The notes beneath the pieces are model-generated. The model saw nothing but the letters and a program-made list of their open reading frames with translations, was not told the origin of the DNA and ran no database searches. Position numbers and translations under genes: made by a program. From an uncultured Clostridium sp. (GTDB taxonomy: Bacteria > Bacillota > Clostridia > Lachnospirales > Lachnospiraceae): 64,000 nt of DNA. How positions within the stretch are numbered: position 1 is the first letter of the stretch; every line of letters begins with the position of its first letter. Location: assembly GCA_900549235.1 (NCBI GenBank), contig URNT01000006.1:39167-103166 (forward strand), in the 5' to 3' direction. Shown here piece by piece: positions 33,657-41,526 of this stretch.

Positions 33657-33848
33657 TCAGGACGCCCTCTCACACCTGTTCTTTTTTTCCGCTTTTTCAT
33701 CCTTGATCGCTCGTACACCAGCTGTCACAAGTTCTCGTATCATATCAGACTGTGTACGGTTATAAAACATCTCTTTCTTAATAGAATTAAGCGCTTCTTC
33801 CATGTCGGGAGTGACAACAAATGTCATTCTTTTTAATTCAGTAGCCAT
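33657..33848 (-). CDS. Ribbon-helix-helix (CopG/Arc-like) repressor A
   Basis: 63 residues from ATG 33848, which has AAGGAGG 9 bases upstream; the open frame continues above it without a ribosome site. Pattern of a ribbon-helix-helix dimer: beta strand RMTFVVTPDM, helix A EALNSIKKEMFY, helix B TQSDMIRELVTAGVRAI. It lies behind a consensus promoter full of GTTC/GAAC repeats, so autoregulation is likely. No terminator with a T-run separates it from the racemase gene 51 bp downstream, so it may be the first gene of the hydantoin operon. Confidence 0.65.
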   Translation of the reverse strand: MATELKRMTFVVTPDMEEALNSIKKEMFYNRTQSDMIRELVTAGVRAIKDEKAEKKNRCERAS

Positions 33849-33896
33849 GCAGAGACACCTCCTTTCTTTTAGTTCAGAACTTATGAACCTACTTGA

Positions 33897-33926
33897 ATTA
33901 TAGTTCATAGGTTCTGAACCTGTCAA
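33897..33926 (-). promoter_or_regulatory. Promoter of RHH gene A
   Basis: Minus strand: perfect hexamers TTGACA (33921-33926) and TATAAT (33897-33902) with an 18-bp spacer that contains the AGGTTCTGAACCT palindrome. The strongest consensus promoter in the window. Confidence 0.85.
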
Positions 33927-33948
33927 GTGTTTTTTCACTGAAATGCGC

Positions 33949-33977
33949 TTGACATAACGTATGAACCTGTGCATAAT
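33949..33977 (+). promoter_or_regulatory. Promoter of RHH gene B
   Basis: TTGACA (33949-33954), 17-bp spacer, CATAAT (33972-33977). A TATGAACC element lies in the spacer and a second ends just after the -10 box. Confidence 0.8.
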
Positions 33978-34001
33978 ATGAACTAGGAGGAGGTGATACT
34001 G

Positions 34002-34208
34002 ATGCCAACAGAAAAGCCGCGCTATACAGTGATCGTTGATGAAGAACTGCTTAAGGAGATTGATGATTTTCGTTTTGAAAACCGCTACCCCAGCCGTTCC
34101 GCCGCAACATTAGAATTAATCCGTCTTGGTATTGAAAAGCTAAAAAAAGAGCAGAAAGAACTGCAAAAGGCTCAAAAAAATAAAGCCTCCAATGAGGAGA
34201 CTGCATGA
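34002..34208 (+). CDS. Ribbon-helix-helix (CopG/Arc-like) repressor B
   Basis: 68 residues from ATG 34002, preceded by AGGAGGAGG at 8 bases. Strand PRYTVIVDEELL, helix DDFRFENRYPSRSAATLELI and a long charged C-terminal helix (EKLKKEQKELQKAQKNK). The layout is the RHH fold with an extended tail, as in antitoxins or plasmid regulators, but no toxin gene follows: the next feature is a terminator. It is divergent from a second RHH gene and shares its operator, so the two may cross-regulate. Confidence 0.7.
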   Translation: MPTEKPRYTVIVDEELLKEIDDFRFENRYPSRSAATLELIRLGIEKLKKEQKELQKAQKNKASNEETA

Positions 34209-34265
34209 GCAATCCGTTTAGAGAAAAGACTCGATCTCCCGGAATTTGAAGCTCTATTAATAACA

Positions 34266-34305
34266 ACAAAACCTGTCGGCAGAGGAATTTGCTGACAGGT
34301 TTTTC
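34266..34305 (+). terminator. Terminator of RHH gene B
   Basis: AAAACCTGTCGGCA (34268-34281) pairs with TGCTGACAGGTTTTT (34290-34304). The 34306-34600 stretch beyond contains no protein gene but holds the first copy of the toxin-antitoxin 3' repeat and the toxin promoter and leader. Confidence 0.8.
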
Positions 34306-34309
34306 AAAT

Positions 34310-34473
34310 TTCAAGCAAAGAAATAGCCGCCACTACCGCAAATAGTGACGGCTGACCTTATATTACATAAGGCCATAAACTCACATATAAAAGGGTAGGT
34401 CAGATGTCTCTGGCTTTCCTTTTATATCTTTACAATACCACATCTGTCTAAAACATACAAGACTCCATTTTTT
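34310..34473. repeat. Copy 1 of the toxin-antitoxin 3' repeat (toxin gene lost)
   Basis: This stretch matches 34675-34832 closely: it starts with the last toxin codons (TTCAAGCAAAGAAATAG, against TTCAAGGGAAAGAAATAG in copy 2), then AGCCGCCACTACCG, TAGTGACGGCT, AAAAGGGTAGG, GTCTCTGGCTTTCCTTTT and ATACCACA. The upstream toxin sequence is absent, replaced by the end of the RHH transcription unit. The outer part still holds a plausible antisense promoter. Confidence 0.8.
34325..34460 (-). ncRNA. Orphan antitoxin-like antisense RNA gene (copy 1)
   Basis: Minus-strand promoter hexamers TTGTAT (34455-34460) and TATTGT (34432-34437) with a 17-bp spacer are in the same place as in copy 2. The transcript would run from about 34425 to the AGCCGTCACTA/TAGTGGCGGCT hairpin near 34325. 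No toxin gene is left opposite it, but the RNA could still pair with the 3' end of the neighbouring toxin message because the repeats are alike. Inferred from sequence only. Confidence 0.5.
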
Positions 34474-34474
34474 A

Positions 34475-34503
34475 TTGCCCCCGCCCGTTTTCTATGGTAT
34501 ACT
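34475..34503 (+). promoter_or_regulatory. Promoter of the type I toxin gene
   Basis: TTGCCC (34475-34480), 17-bp spacer, TATACT (34498-34503). The leader from about 34510 to 34600 contains GGAGGG (34555-34560), CCCTCC (34569-34574) and the ribosome site GGAGGG (34589-34594), so the anti-Shine-Dalgarno CCCTCC can pair with either. Confidence 0.7.
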
Positions 34504-34600
34504 ACTCTCATGGAAAGTCAGAACACATACAGGCGGCCTGCCCTTCTTTTTTTCGGAGGGAGCTTTTTCCCTCCAGACTACTAAGGAAGGAGGGATGTCA

Positions 34601-34693
34601 ATGTACGTTACATATTCGGATTTATTTCAAATAGGTATCTTCATTGTCTCCCTTGTCGGATTGTGCTATACGATCTTCAAGGGAAAGAAATAG
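34601..34693 (+). CDS. Type I toxin, holin-like small hydrophobic peptide (TxpA/BsrG-like)
   Basis: 30 residues: one hydrophobic helix (about 8-25, DLFQIGIFIVSLVGLCYTIF) between a polar start MYVTYS and a basic end KGKK. This is the design of TxpA/BsrE/BsrG-type peptides, also listed as putative holin-like toxins, which insert in the membrane. ATG 34601 is preferred over an ATG at 34595 that touches the GGAGGG site. The message has its own promoter, a structured leader and a 3' end overlapped by a convergent antisense RNA gene. Confidence 0.8.
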   Translation: MYVTYSDLFQIGIFIVSLVGLCYTIFKGKK

Positions 34694-34832
34694 CCGCCAC
34701 TACCGGAAATAGTGACGGCTGGCCTTATATAATATAAGGTAGCAACACTTGTTAAAAGGGTAGGCCAAGTGTCTCTGGCTTTCCTTTTTGTACCTTTACT
34801 ATACCACACCCGCCCCAAAGATGCAAGACTCT
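34675..34832. repeat. Copy 2 of the toxin-antitoxin 3' repeat
   Basis: Contains the end of the toxin gene, the hairpin AGCCGCCACTA...TAGTGACGGCT (about 34692-34720), and the plus-strand terminator AAAAGG...GGCCA...TGGC...CCTTTTT (about 34754-34789). Compare copy 1 at 34310-34473. Confidence 0.8.
34685..34826 (-). ncRNA. Antitoxin antisense RNA gene (RatA/SR4-like arrangement)
   Basis: Minus-strand promoter TTGCAT (34821-34826), 17-bp spacer, TATAGT (34798-34803). The transcript would start near 34791 and end after the AGCCGTCACTA/TAGTGGCGGCT hairpin followed by ATTTCTTTCC (near 34685), about 105 nt. It overlaps the toxin mRNA 3' end and untranslated region. This convergent arrangement is that of txpA/RatA and bsrG/SR4 in Bacillus. 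Confidence 0.65.
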
Positions 34833-37314
34833 ATTTCTTCCTCTTAAATATCCCCATCACCTTCTTCCACCTCTTCTCTTCCTGTACCGCCTCGGTCTGA
34901 AATTCCTCTGCCACTGCCATCTGCCCCTCTCCATGATGCACCTGGATCAGCTGCGTGTCTGCAGCCTCTGCTTCCTGTAGAGGTTCTTCTTTTCTTTCCT
35001 CAGGAAGCATTTCCTCTTTTGCTGTTTTCCACCGGATAGCGACCCGGAATATATCGTCCTCAATGGTAAGCTCCATGGAGCCGCCCTGGGCTTCGGTAAG
35101 GCTTCTGGCGATGGCAAGGCCCAGGCCGGAGCCTTCAGTGTTGCGGGATTCATCGCCCCGGACGAAGCGCTCGGTCAGCTCGTCGGGAGAGACATTCAGC
35201 TCATTGGCTGAGATATTTCTCATGGTGATGCAGACCTCATCCTCAAGCTCCGCGATCTGAATGTAGGCTCTGGTGCCCTTCATGCCGTACTTGGTGATAT
35301 TTACCAGAAGGTTTTCAAAGATCCGGTATGTTTTCTGGCCGTCCAGGACTACCTCGATCCGTTTGTCTGGCAGCTGGAAGCGGAAATCAATGCCGCTGGC
35401 TTCGATCTTCTGGGCGATCTCAAGGCGTACCTGCTTAAAGAGGCTTACAATGTCCACCCGCTCCATATGAAGAACTACCGTCCCGCTGCTGGCCTTGCTG
35501 ACCTCGAACAGGTCTTCAATCAACACCTTCAGCCTCATGGCCTTCTGATCCAGCACCTGGATATAGGAATTCCGTTCCTCCTCCGTTGCCCCCTCCTGCT
35601 TCAGGAGATTGATATAGGTAATAATAGCCGTCAGAGGCGTTTTCAAATCATGTGATACATTGGTAATCAGCTCCGACTTGGTGCGCTCGCTTTTTACCTC
35701 ATGCTCCACTGCCTTTTTCATCCCTTTCTGGATCCGGCCCAGCTGCTCCTTAAATGGGTTAAATACCCCAAGATCCTCCTGAATCTCCACATCCAGGTTC
35801 CCTTCCGCAATCTGGTTGATCCCGTCTAAGAGGATTTCATATTTCTGCTGCATCTGTCCCCAGTATTTCTTCATCAGGAAGAAAATGACAAAGGAATAGA
35901 TCAAAAGCGCTCCGATCCCAACGAACCACAGGCAGGAAATCAATGCCAGGATGACAAAATTCACAATCACCGCTTTTCCAATGATCTTCGTGGACTTGCT
36001 CTCCCAGTCTGTCTCGCTGAACAGGTTCAGGCCCTCCACGATCCATTTCTTGCACCACCTGAGGATCCGACCCAGCCAGGTGCGCTCTTTAAAGTACCTC
36101 CAGATTCCCAGGGTAAACACCGCTCTGAGGCAGGTGATGCCCCAGAAGAATATTCCGTAAAATACGCACCAGTATAACAGGTTCACAAGAACCACCGCAA
36201 TCTGGACTGCCATTCCTGTCAGACCTGCCGCTTCCATTTCCCTGTAGGTGGATCCGTCCATAAAGCCGGAGATCATATAGGCGGATGGGACTCCATCTAT
36301 TAATACCATCAGCCAGAAGAAGCCTATCACGCATAATGGCTCAAAGGACAGCCGGCACAAAGCACTTCTTCCGATTTCAAAGGATCTGACAAAGGGAAGC
36401 AGCAGAGCAAGGAGGCCTGCCACTCCTGCCATTACCACTGTAATGGTAAAAAAGGCCTCATTTTCGTAATTCCAGGCCTGTAATCGGTCCTGGCCGCTTT
36501 GCAGCTCCTGCTGATCCCAGCCGTTTACTGCCAGAGGATTGCAGCGGAAGGTGATCTGAAAGTCCTTGGGGCCTGCAAATTCCACGCCGCTGTAGCGGTA
36601 GGAATTGCCCTCCCGCTCTGCCAGAGGATCATAAAACTCATACCGGCTCATAGACTGAAGCAGGCTGGAGGCATAATCGTCCGGCCCCTGAAGGTCCTTC
36701 ACACTAAGCCGTCCTCCCTCGGAAAAGTCAATGACAAACTGAATCTCATTTTCCTTTAAGGCAGAGCCAAAATAAGTGTCCGGCTGGTTTACATTGCTGC
36801 GCGCATAGGAGCCATTTTCTCCCGGCACTCCGTAATACAGGACTGCCTGATTCTCCTGATACAGGCGCTCCCAGCTGCGGCCCACCTCGTCTATCAGGCT
36901 CTGAAGATTCCGATAATAATCCTCGTCATAATCGCCTTCATCATAGTAGGAATAGCTATAGGCATCGCCCTCCATCCCCTCCTGGGCGACGATGGACTGA
37001 GCTGCTGCACCGGAAAACGAACGGAGCTTTTCCTCCACTCCCGGAAGAAATACCTGTGAATAGGTAAGAAGCGTCCCCGCCTCCTCCTGCTTTTCCTGAT
37101 GCCATACCTCATAGCAGAAGTTCATCACCTGAACGGCAATATTGTCAAAATTTTCCCAGGATTCCTGCCTGCTGTCCATATCCTGGCCCTGGCTTTCCCA
37201 GGCCTTTTTCTCCATATAGGGATACAGCCCCATGGTTGCGGCTGACAGGGAAATGATCGACAGCACGATCAGCAGGATTCCCCATTTATGGCTGCTTTTC
37301 AATCTTGTATCCAA
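34831..37314 (-). CDS. Membrane sensor histidine kinase
   Basis: 827 residues. N-terminal membrane segment (about 10-30), a large extracytoplasmic domain of some 250 residues, several further membrane segments (about 290-480), then HisKA with the phospho-acceptor VSHDLKTPLTA near residue 553 and an HATPase domain (ANELNVSPDELTERF, GSGLGLAIAR). The C-terminal 70 residues are acidic and then basic. TTG at 37314 is the start; it overlaps the regulator gene by 29 bp. It probably senses a cell-envelope signal and phosphorylates the response regulator. Confidence 0.88.
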   Translation of the reverse strand: MDTRLKSSHKWGILLIVLSIISLSAATMGLYPYMEKKAWESQGQDMDSRQESWENFDNIAVQVMNFCYEVWHQEKQEEAGTLLTYSQVFLPGVEEKLRSFSGAAAQSIVAQEGMEGDAYSYSYYDEGDYDEDYYRNLQSLIDEVGRSWERLYQENQAVLYYGVPGENGSYARSNVNQPDTYFGSALKENEIQFVIDFSEGGRLSVKDLQGPDDYASSLLQSMSRYEFYDPLAEREGNSYRYSGVEFAGPKDFQITFRCNPLAVNGWDQQELQSGQDRLQAWNYENEAFFTITVVMAGVAGLLALLLPFVRSFEIGRSALCRLSFEPLCVIGFFWLMVLIDGVPSAYMISGFMDGSTYREMEAAGLTGMAVQIAVVLVNLLYWCVFYGIFFWGITCLRAVFTLGIWRYFKERTWLGRILRWCKKWIVEGLNLFSETDWESKSTKIIGKAVIVNFVILALISCLWFVGIGALLIYSFVIFFLMKKYWGQMQQKYEILLDGINQIAEGNLDVEIQEDLGVFNPFKEQLGRIQKGMKKAVEHEVKSERTKSELITNVSHDLKTPLTAIITYINLLKQEGATEEERNSYIQVLDQKAMRLKVLIEDLFEVSKASSGTVVLHMERVDIVSLFKQVRLEIAQKIEASGIDFRFQLPDKRIEVVLDGQKTYRIFENLLVNITKYGMKGTRAYIQIAELEDEVCITMRNISANELNVSPDELTERFVRGDESRNTEGSGLGLAIARSLTEAQGGSMELTIEDDIFRVAIRWKTAKEEMLPEERKEEPLQEAEAADTQLIQVHHGEGQMAVAEEFQTEAVQEEKRWKKVMGIFKRKK

Positions 37315-37996
37315 CGCCCCACACCACCTTTATATATTTTGGCTCCTTCGGGTTTAATTCAATTTTTTCCCGAAGATTGCGGATATGCACCATTACGGTA
37401 TCTGTATTTACAGCCCGTTCATTCCAGACACGCTCGTAGATCTCCTCGGCAGGAAATACCCGTCCCGGATTCTGGATCAGCAGCAGAAGGATCTTGAATT
37501 CAATGGGAGTTACCTTAACCGGCTTTCCGTCCACAGTGACCTCAACGGTCTCCTCGCTGACCTCCAGGCCGCCAAGTCTGTGGATCCCCGGCTTTTCCTC
37601 CTCCTTTAAGCGGAGGCGGTCCAGGAAACGGTGGTAGCGCCTTAAGTGTGAATTTACCCTGGCAAGAAGCTCCATAGGGGTAAATGGCTTGGTCACATAA
37701 TCGTCTGCTCCCATATTTAACCCCAGGATTTTATCCACCTCCTCTGACTTTGCAGACAGGAAGATCACCGGAAAGTCGTATTTTTCCCTAAGCCGGGCCG
37801 TCATGGTGATGCCGTCCATCCGGGGCATCATCACGTCTACGACAGCCAGATCGATCTCCTGGCGCTCCAGAATCTGAAGCCCTTCCACCCCGTCTGCGGC
37901 CTGAAACACCACATAACCCTGGCTCTTTAAAAATATCTCCACTCCCTCTCTGATCTCCTTATCATCCTCAACCAACAAAATCCGGTCCCCGTTCAT
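37286..37996 (-). CDS. OmpR/PhoB-family response regulator
   Basis: 236 residues from ATG 37996, which has AAGGAGG 8 bases upstream. Receiver domain: acidic pair ILLVEDDKEI, phospho-Asp54 in AVVDVMMPRMDG, Lys in DYVTKPFTPMEL. C-terminal winged helix: TPIEFKILLLLIQNPGRVF and VNTDTVMVHIRNLREKIE. Paired with the overlapping histidine kinase. Target genes are not evident. Confidence 0.92.
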   Translation of the reverse strand: MNGDRILLVEDDKEIREGVEIFLKSQGYVVFQAADGVEGLQILERQEIDLAVVDVMMPRMDGITMTARLREKYDFPVIFLSAKSEEVDKILGLNMGADDYVTKPFTPMELLARVNSHLRRYHRFLDRLRLKEEEKPGIHRLGGLEVSEETVEVTVDGKPVKVTPIEFKILLLLIQNPGRVFPAEEIYERVWNERAVNTDTVMVHIRNLREKIELNPKEPKYIKVVWGVGYKIEKQP

Positions 37997-38078
37997 GTGC
38001 ATATCCTCCTTACGCATCCTATGGTATCAGTTAAATCAAAAAATAAGCGTTAGATAAATGAAAAGATTTTCTAAAGTT

Positions 38079-39920
38079 TTACTCATCGGCAGAGCCTTCC
38101 AAAAACACCTCATACCACTCCATACAAGCCTCATGCCAGTCCTCCCAGGCCTGGTAGGGGGCTGTTTCTCTCTGAGGCGTCTCTCCACTTAAAAATGCCT
38201 CGTCCCTCCGTCTTTCTTCCTCTTCTACCAGCATCCCCGTTTCCTCCATCCTCTCTGCGGCAAGCCCCAGCCGCCACTGCTCATAGGCCGTCTCCGTCGG
38301 GATTTCCCGCAGCCGGTGCCGCTCTGCCTTTGGAACGGCTTTCAGTCCTGCGATCAGGGCCTGCTCTTCCGCCCGCAGCTGGGCCGCCAGGCCTTCTCCA
38401 TGGCCTTCCTTCTCTTTCCGCTCCAGATAATGCTCATAGCCGAAGGGATAATACATGGCCGTCCCGTTTTCAAAAATCAGGATGGACTGGGCCACCTGGC
38501 GGATGAAATACCGGTCGTGGGACACAAACAGAATGGTTCCCTGATAGGCCCTAAAGGCCGATTCCAGGGTTTCCTTTGCCTGTATGTCCATATGGTTGGT
38601 GGGCTCGTCTAATATAAGGAAATTGGGCCGGCTGTAAAGAAGCTCCGCCAGCACCAGCCTGGCTTTTTCTCCCCCTGAAAGGGAACTGACCCGCTTGGAG
38701 GCATCCTTTCCCCTGAATAGATAGGCTCCTAGAATACTACGCACTTCCTTTTCCGTCAGTGCCGGAAACAGATCAGAAAAATGCTCCGCCACTGTCTTTT
38801 CCGACTGGATCTCTGCGGAAAACTGGTCAAAATATCCGATGGTAATATGATTTCCCAGAGAGCAGCTTCCCTTTAAGGGCTCCAGAAACCCGGCGGCTGT
38901 TTTTAAAAATGTACTCTTTCCGCTTCCATTTTCCCCCAGTATCCCGATCTTCTGGCCCCGGCGGATCCGGAGACTCAGCTCTAACAGAGGCTGATCATAG
39001 CCGATTTTCAAATGCTCTGCCTCCAGAACCCATTTGCTGCCCCCGATGAGAGGCGTGATCTCCCCAGTAAAAATATGGGCCATATCCTCCGCAGGCTTTG
39101 GAATCCGCTCCATCCGTTCCAGAACCTTTTTCCTGGATCTGGCCATAGAGGCCTTGGTGGGCTTGTTCTTAAACCGCTTGATCAGCTGCTCCTGGCGGGC
39201 AATCTCCTCCTGCTGGCGCTCATAAGCCTTTTTCTGACGCTCATAGGCTTTCTGCTTTTCTTCGCGGTATTCCGTATAGTTTCCGGCATAACGGGTCAGA
39301 GTCTTTCCCTCCAGCTCATACACCACCTCCGCCGTCCGGTCCAGGAAAAACCGGTCATGGGACACCATCACCACTGCCCGGTCATAGGTTCTTAAATACC
39401 GCTCCAGCCACTGAACCGTTTCCAGATCCAGATGATTGGTAGGCTCATCTAACAGCAGAATGTCAGGCCGTTCCAACAGAAGGCCAATGAGAGCGATCTT
39501 GGTCTTTTCCCCTCCTGAAAAAGAGGACAGCTTCCGTCTGGTATCCTCCATTTCAAAGCCCAGGGAGGTAAACATCCGGTGATATTCCCGCTCATATTCA
39601 AACCGCTCCCGGTCCCAGGTTCCCTTGGCCGGACAGGCCTCCATCAGAACCTGCTGTACGGTTTTTTCCTCATTTTCCCAGGCCTGCTGACGGAGCATTT
39701 TTATGGTAAGCTGGCGGGAGGCGCGGATGCCGGGGCCATTTCTCTTATCATCCCGGTCAAGGGAGAGCTCTCCTGCGATCAGGCGCAGAAGAGTGGTCTT
39801 TCCCGCTCCATTTCGTCCTACCAGGGCTGTCTTTTCCGTCCCCCGGATTTCAAAATCTATATGGTCCAGGATTACCTGGCCCCCGGCACTGACTGTACCG
39901 TCTGTAATCTGGTATCTCAT
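38079..39920 (-). CDS. ABC-F family ATPase
   Basis: 613 residues, two ABC domains without membrane segments. First: Walker A GRNGAGKTTL, signature FSGGEKTK, Walker B LLLDEPTNHLDLE. Linker: coiled region with repeated KAYERQ units and KNKPTKASMARSRKKVLERM. Second: GENGSGKSTF, LSGGEKAR, LILDEPTNHMD. The EPTNHLD form is typical of ABC-F proteins, which act on the ribosome (antibiotic protection or translation factors). Last gene of the long cobalamin-riboswitch operon, 30 bp after the ABC-2 permease. Which subfamily (Uup, Lsa/Vga or other) is not resolved. Confidence 0.88.
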   Translation of the reverse strand: MRYQITDGTVSAGGQVILDHIDFEIRGTEKTALVGRNGAGKTTLLRLIAGELSLDRDDKRNGPGIRASRQLTIKMLRQQAWENEEKTVQQVLMEACPAKGTWDRERFEYEREYHRMFTSLGFEMEDTRRKLSSFSGGEKTKIALIGLLLERPDILLLDEPTNHLDLETVQWLERYLRTYDRAVVMVSHDRFFLDRTAEVVYELEGKTLTRYAGNYTEYREEKQKAYERQKKAYERQQEEIARQEQLIKRFKNKPTKASMARSRKKVLERMERIPKPAEDMAHIFTGEITPLIGGSKWVLEAEHLKIGYDQPLLELSLRIRRGQKIGILGENGSGKSTFLKTAAGFLEPLKGSCSLGNHITIGYFDQFSAEIQSEKTVAEHFSDLFPALTEKEVRSILGAYLFRGKDASKRVSSLSGGEKARLVLAELLYSRPNFLILDEPTNHMDIQAKETLESAFRAYQGTILFVSHDRYFIRQVAQSILIFENGTAMYYPFGYEHYLERKEKEGHGEGLAAQLRAEEQALIAGLKAVPKAERHRLREIPTETAYEQWRLGLAAERMEETGMLVEEEERRRDEAFLSGETPQRETAPYQAWEDWHEACMEWYEVFLEGSADE

Positions 39921-39949
39921 CGATCATTCCTCATATTAAACACATTTCT

Positions 39950-40678
39950 CTACTTCCGGTAACAGGCATAAACCGCCAAACCTCCCAGAAGAACCAAAAA
40001 CAGGCAGGACGCCCCCAGGGAATACACATCCACCCCACCTCCGAAAAACAGCTGACGGATCAGCCTTGTGGTATGGGTCAGGGGCATCAGATCTGCCAGC
40101 CAGACAAGTCCCTTTGGAAGTCCCTCCAGCGAAAAAAAGGTTCCGCAGAGAAAGGACATAGGCGTGATGACAACATTGGTAAAATTGTTCATATCATAAT
40201 GGCTGTCCATATACATGGCCGCCAGAAAGCCAAGAGAAGCAAAGATCAGGGCATTGAGAAGAGCCGCAGGAAAAAGCCACAGGCTCCACCTCATAGGAAC
40301 TCCCGAGATCACACCTAAAAGCAGGATAAATGCCCCGGCATAAATCCCTCTTAAGGCCCCCGCCAGAATATGCCCCGCCGCCAGCCTGTACATTCTGGTA
40401 GGGGTGTAAAAATAGCACTGAAAGCTCTTTTCATGCAGCCGCATAACGCTGATCCGGGTGGACACAGATGTGTAGCTGTTCCGCATCAGGGTCATGGACA
40501 AAAGCCCAGGAAGAAGGTAGTAAAGGTAGGGCTGGCCCTGTACCTCCATCTGCCCACCAAGGCCCAGGCCGAAGGTCACAAAATACAGAATGGGCGACAC
40601 CAGCTGAGAACCGGTGACCCGCCAGAACCGGCGCTTTAAAAACCGCCATTCCCGCCACAGGATCGTCCTTATTTCCAT
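39950..40678 (-). CDS. ABC-2 type exporter permease
   Basis: 242 residues from ATG 40678 with GGGGAGGAG upstream; the open frame above has no good start. Soluble N-terminal helix (IRTILWREWRFLKRRFWRV), then six hydrophobic segments with the ABC-2 consensus loop LWLFPAALLNALIFASLGFL and the QLFFGGGVD region. It overlaps the ATPase gene by 10 bp. Probably exports a lipid, drug or peptide. Confidence 0.82.
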   Translation of the reverse strand: MEIRTILWREWRFLKRRFWRVTGSQLVSPILYFVTFGLGLGGQMEVQGQPYLYYLLPGLLSMTLMRNSYTSVSTRISVMRLHEKSFQCYFYTPTRMYRLAAGHILAGALRGIYAGAFILLLGVISGVPMRWSLWLFPAALLNALIFASLGFLAAMYMDSHYDMNNFTNVVITPMSFLCGTFFSLEGLPKGLVWLADLMPLTHTTRLIRQLFFGGGVDVYSLGASCLFLVLLGGLAVYACYRK

Positions 40679-41526
40679 CCTCCGCTCCTCCCCTCTACCC
40701 GCCGTCTGGTGCAGCAAAAAAATACATCCTCAAGGGTGGAAGGCAGCACACTTGCAGGCATCTTAAGAGCGGCGGCCCGGCTTCTGGCCTCCTCAAGGCT
40801 TGAAAAGAACTCGCTTTTCATCTCCCCCTCTGCCTCATATTCCGTCTTATACTCTCCCAGCTCCCGGATCAGTGCCTTCGGACTGTCCTCCTTAAAGATT
40901 TTCCCCTGATCCATGAGAAAAACGTATCCGCACAGCTGTTGGGCCTCCTCGATATAATGGGTAGTCAGGAGAATGGTCTTTCCTTCCCTGTGCTCTCTGC
41001 GGAGAAATTCCCATATATCCCGCCGGGTCACCGGATCGATTCCAACTGTGGGCTCATCCAGAAATAGATAATCCGGGTCGTGGATCAATGCTTTCGCAAG
41101 CATCAGCTTCCGCTTCATCCCCCCGGACAGCTTCCCTGCCGGGCGCTCCGACGCCTCCTTCAGATTTAAAAAGGTAAGAAGCCGGTCTGACGCCTCCTGG
41201 ATCTCCCTTCGCCTCATCCGGTACAGCCGTCCTGCCAGCTCCAGATTCTCCTGTGCAGACAGCTCCCGGTCCAGATCCACGTGCTGGCTGGCTACGCCGA
41301 TCCGCTTTTTCACCTTCACTGCGTTCCGGTTCATGGGACAGCCGTCAAATAGGATCTCCCCCTGATCGGGCCCCAGAAGGCCGGTAAGCATACTCATAAG
41401 GGTGGTTTTCCCTGCCCCGTTTGGCCCAAGAAGGGCCGCGAAGCTGCCGGTCTCCACCTTCATGGAAACCTGATCCACCGCCCTTACATCACTATATTTT
41501 TTAGAAATATTGTTACAGGTAATCAT
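40669..41526 (-). CDS. ABC-2 type exporter ATPase
   Basis: 285 residues. Walker A GPNGAGKTTLM, signature LSGGMKRKL, Walker B LFLDEPTVGID, switch LTTHYIEEA. LSGGMKRK and the C-terminal extension of about 60 residues belong to the DrrA/NatA-like exporter ATPases. Start overlaps the preceding gene (ATGA type), so it is in the riboswitch operon. Confidence 0.9.
   Translation of the reverse strand: MITCNNISKKYSDVRAVDQVSMKVETGSFAALLGPNGAGKTTLMSMLTGLLGPDQGEILFDGCPMNRNAVKVKKRIGVASQHVDLDRELSAQENLELAGRLYRMRRREIQEASDRLLTFLNLKEASERPAGKLSGGMKRKLMLAKALIHDPDYLFLDEPTVGIDPVTRRDIWEFLRREHREGKTILLTTHYIEEAQQLCGYVFLMDQGKIFKEDSPKALIRELGEYKTEYEAEGEMKSEFFSSLEEARSRAAALKMPASVLPSTLEDVFFCCTRRRVEGRSGGWK

Larger units (their letters stand above)
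33871..33992. promoter_or_regulatory. Shared operator region between two divergent RHH genes
   Basis: The intergenic DNA holds repeated GTTC/GAAC and TATGAAC elements: AGTTCAGAACT (33871-33881, palindrome), TATGAACCT (33883-33890 region), AGTTCATAGG, AGGTTCTGAACCT (33909-33921, palindrome), GTATGAACCT (33959-33968 region) and ATATGAACT (33977-33985 region). They overlap both promoters and the plus-strand transcription start. Iterated short sites spaced along one face of DNA are the normal operator type for ribbon-helix-helix proteins. Confidence 0.65.

Noticed and set aside
34475..34600. Longer toxin frame of 72 residues
   Set aside because: It would begin inside the promoter; the transcript starts after it, and the 30-residue form has the correct ribosome spacing.
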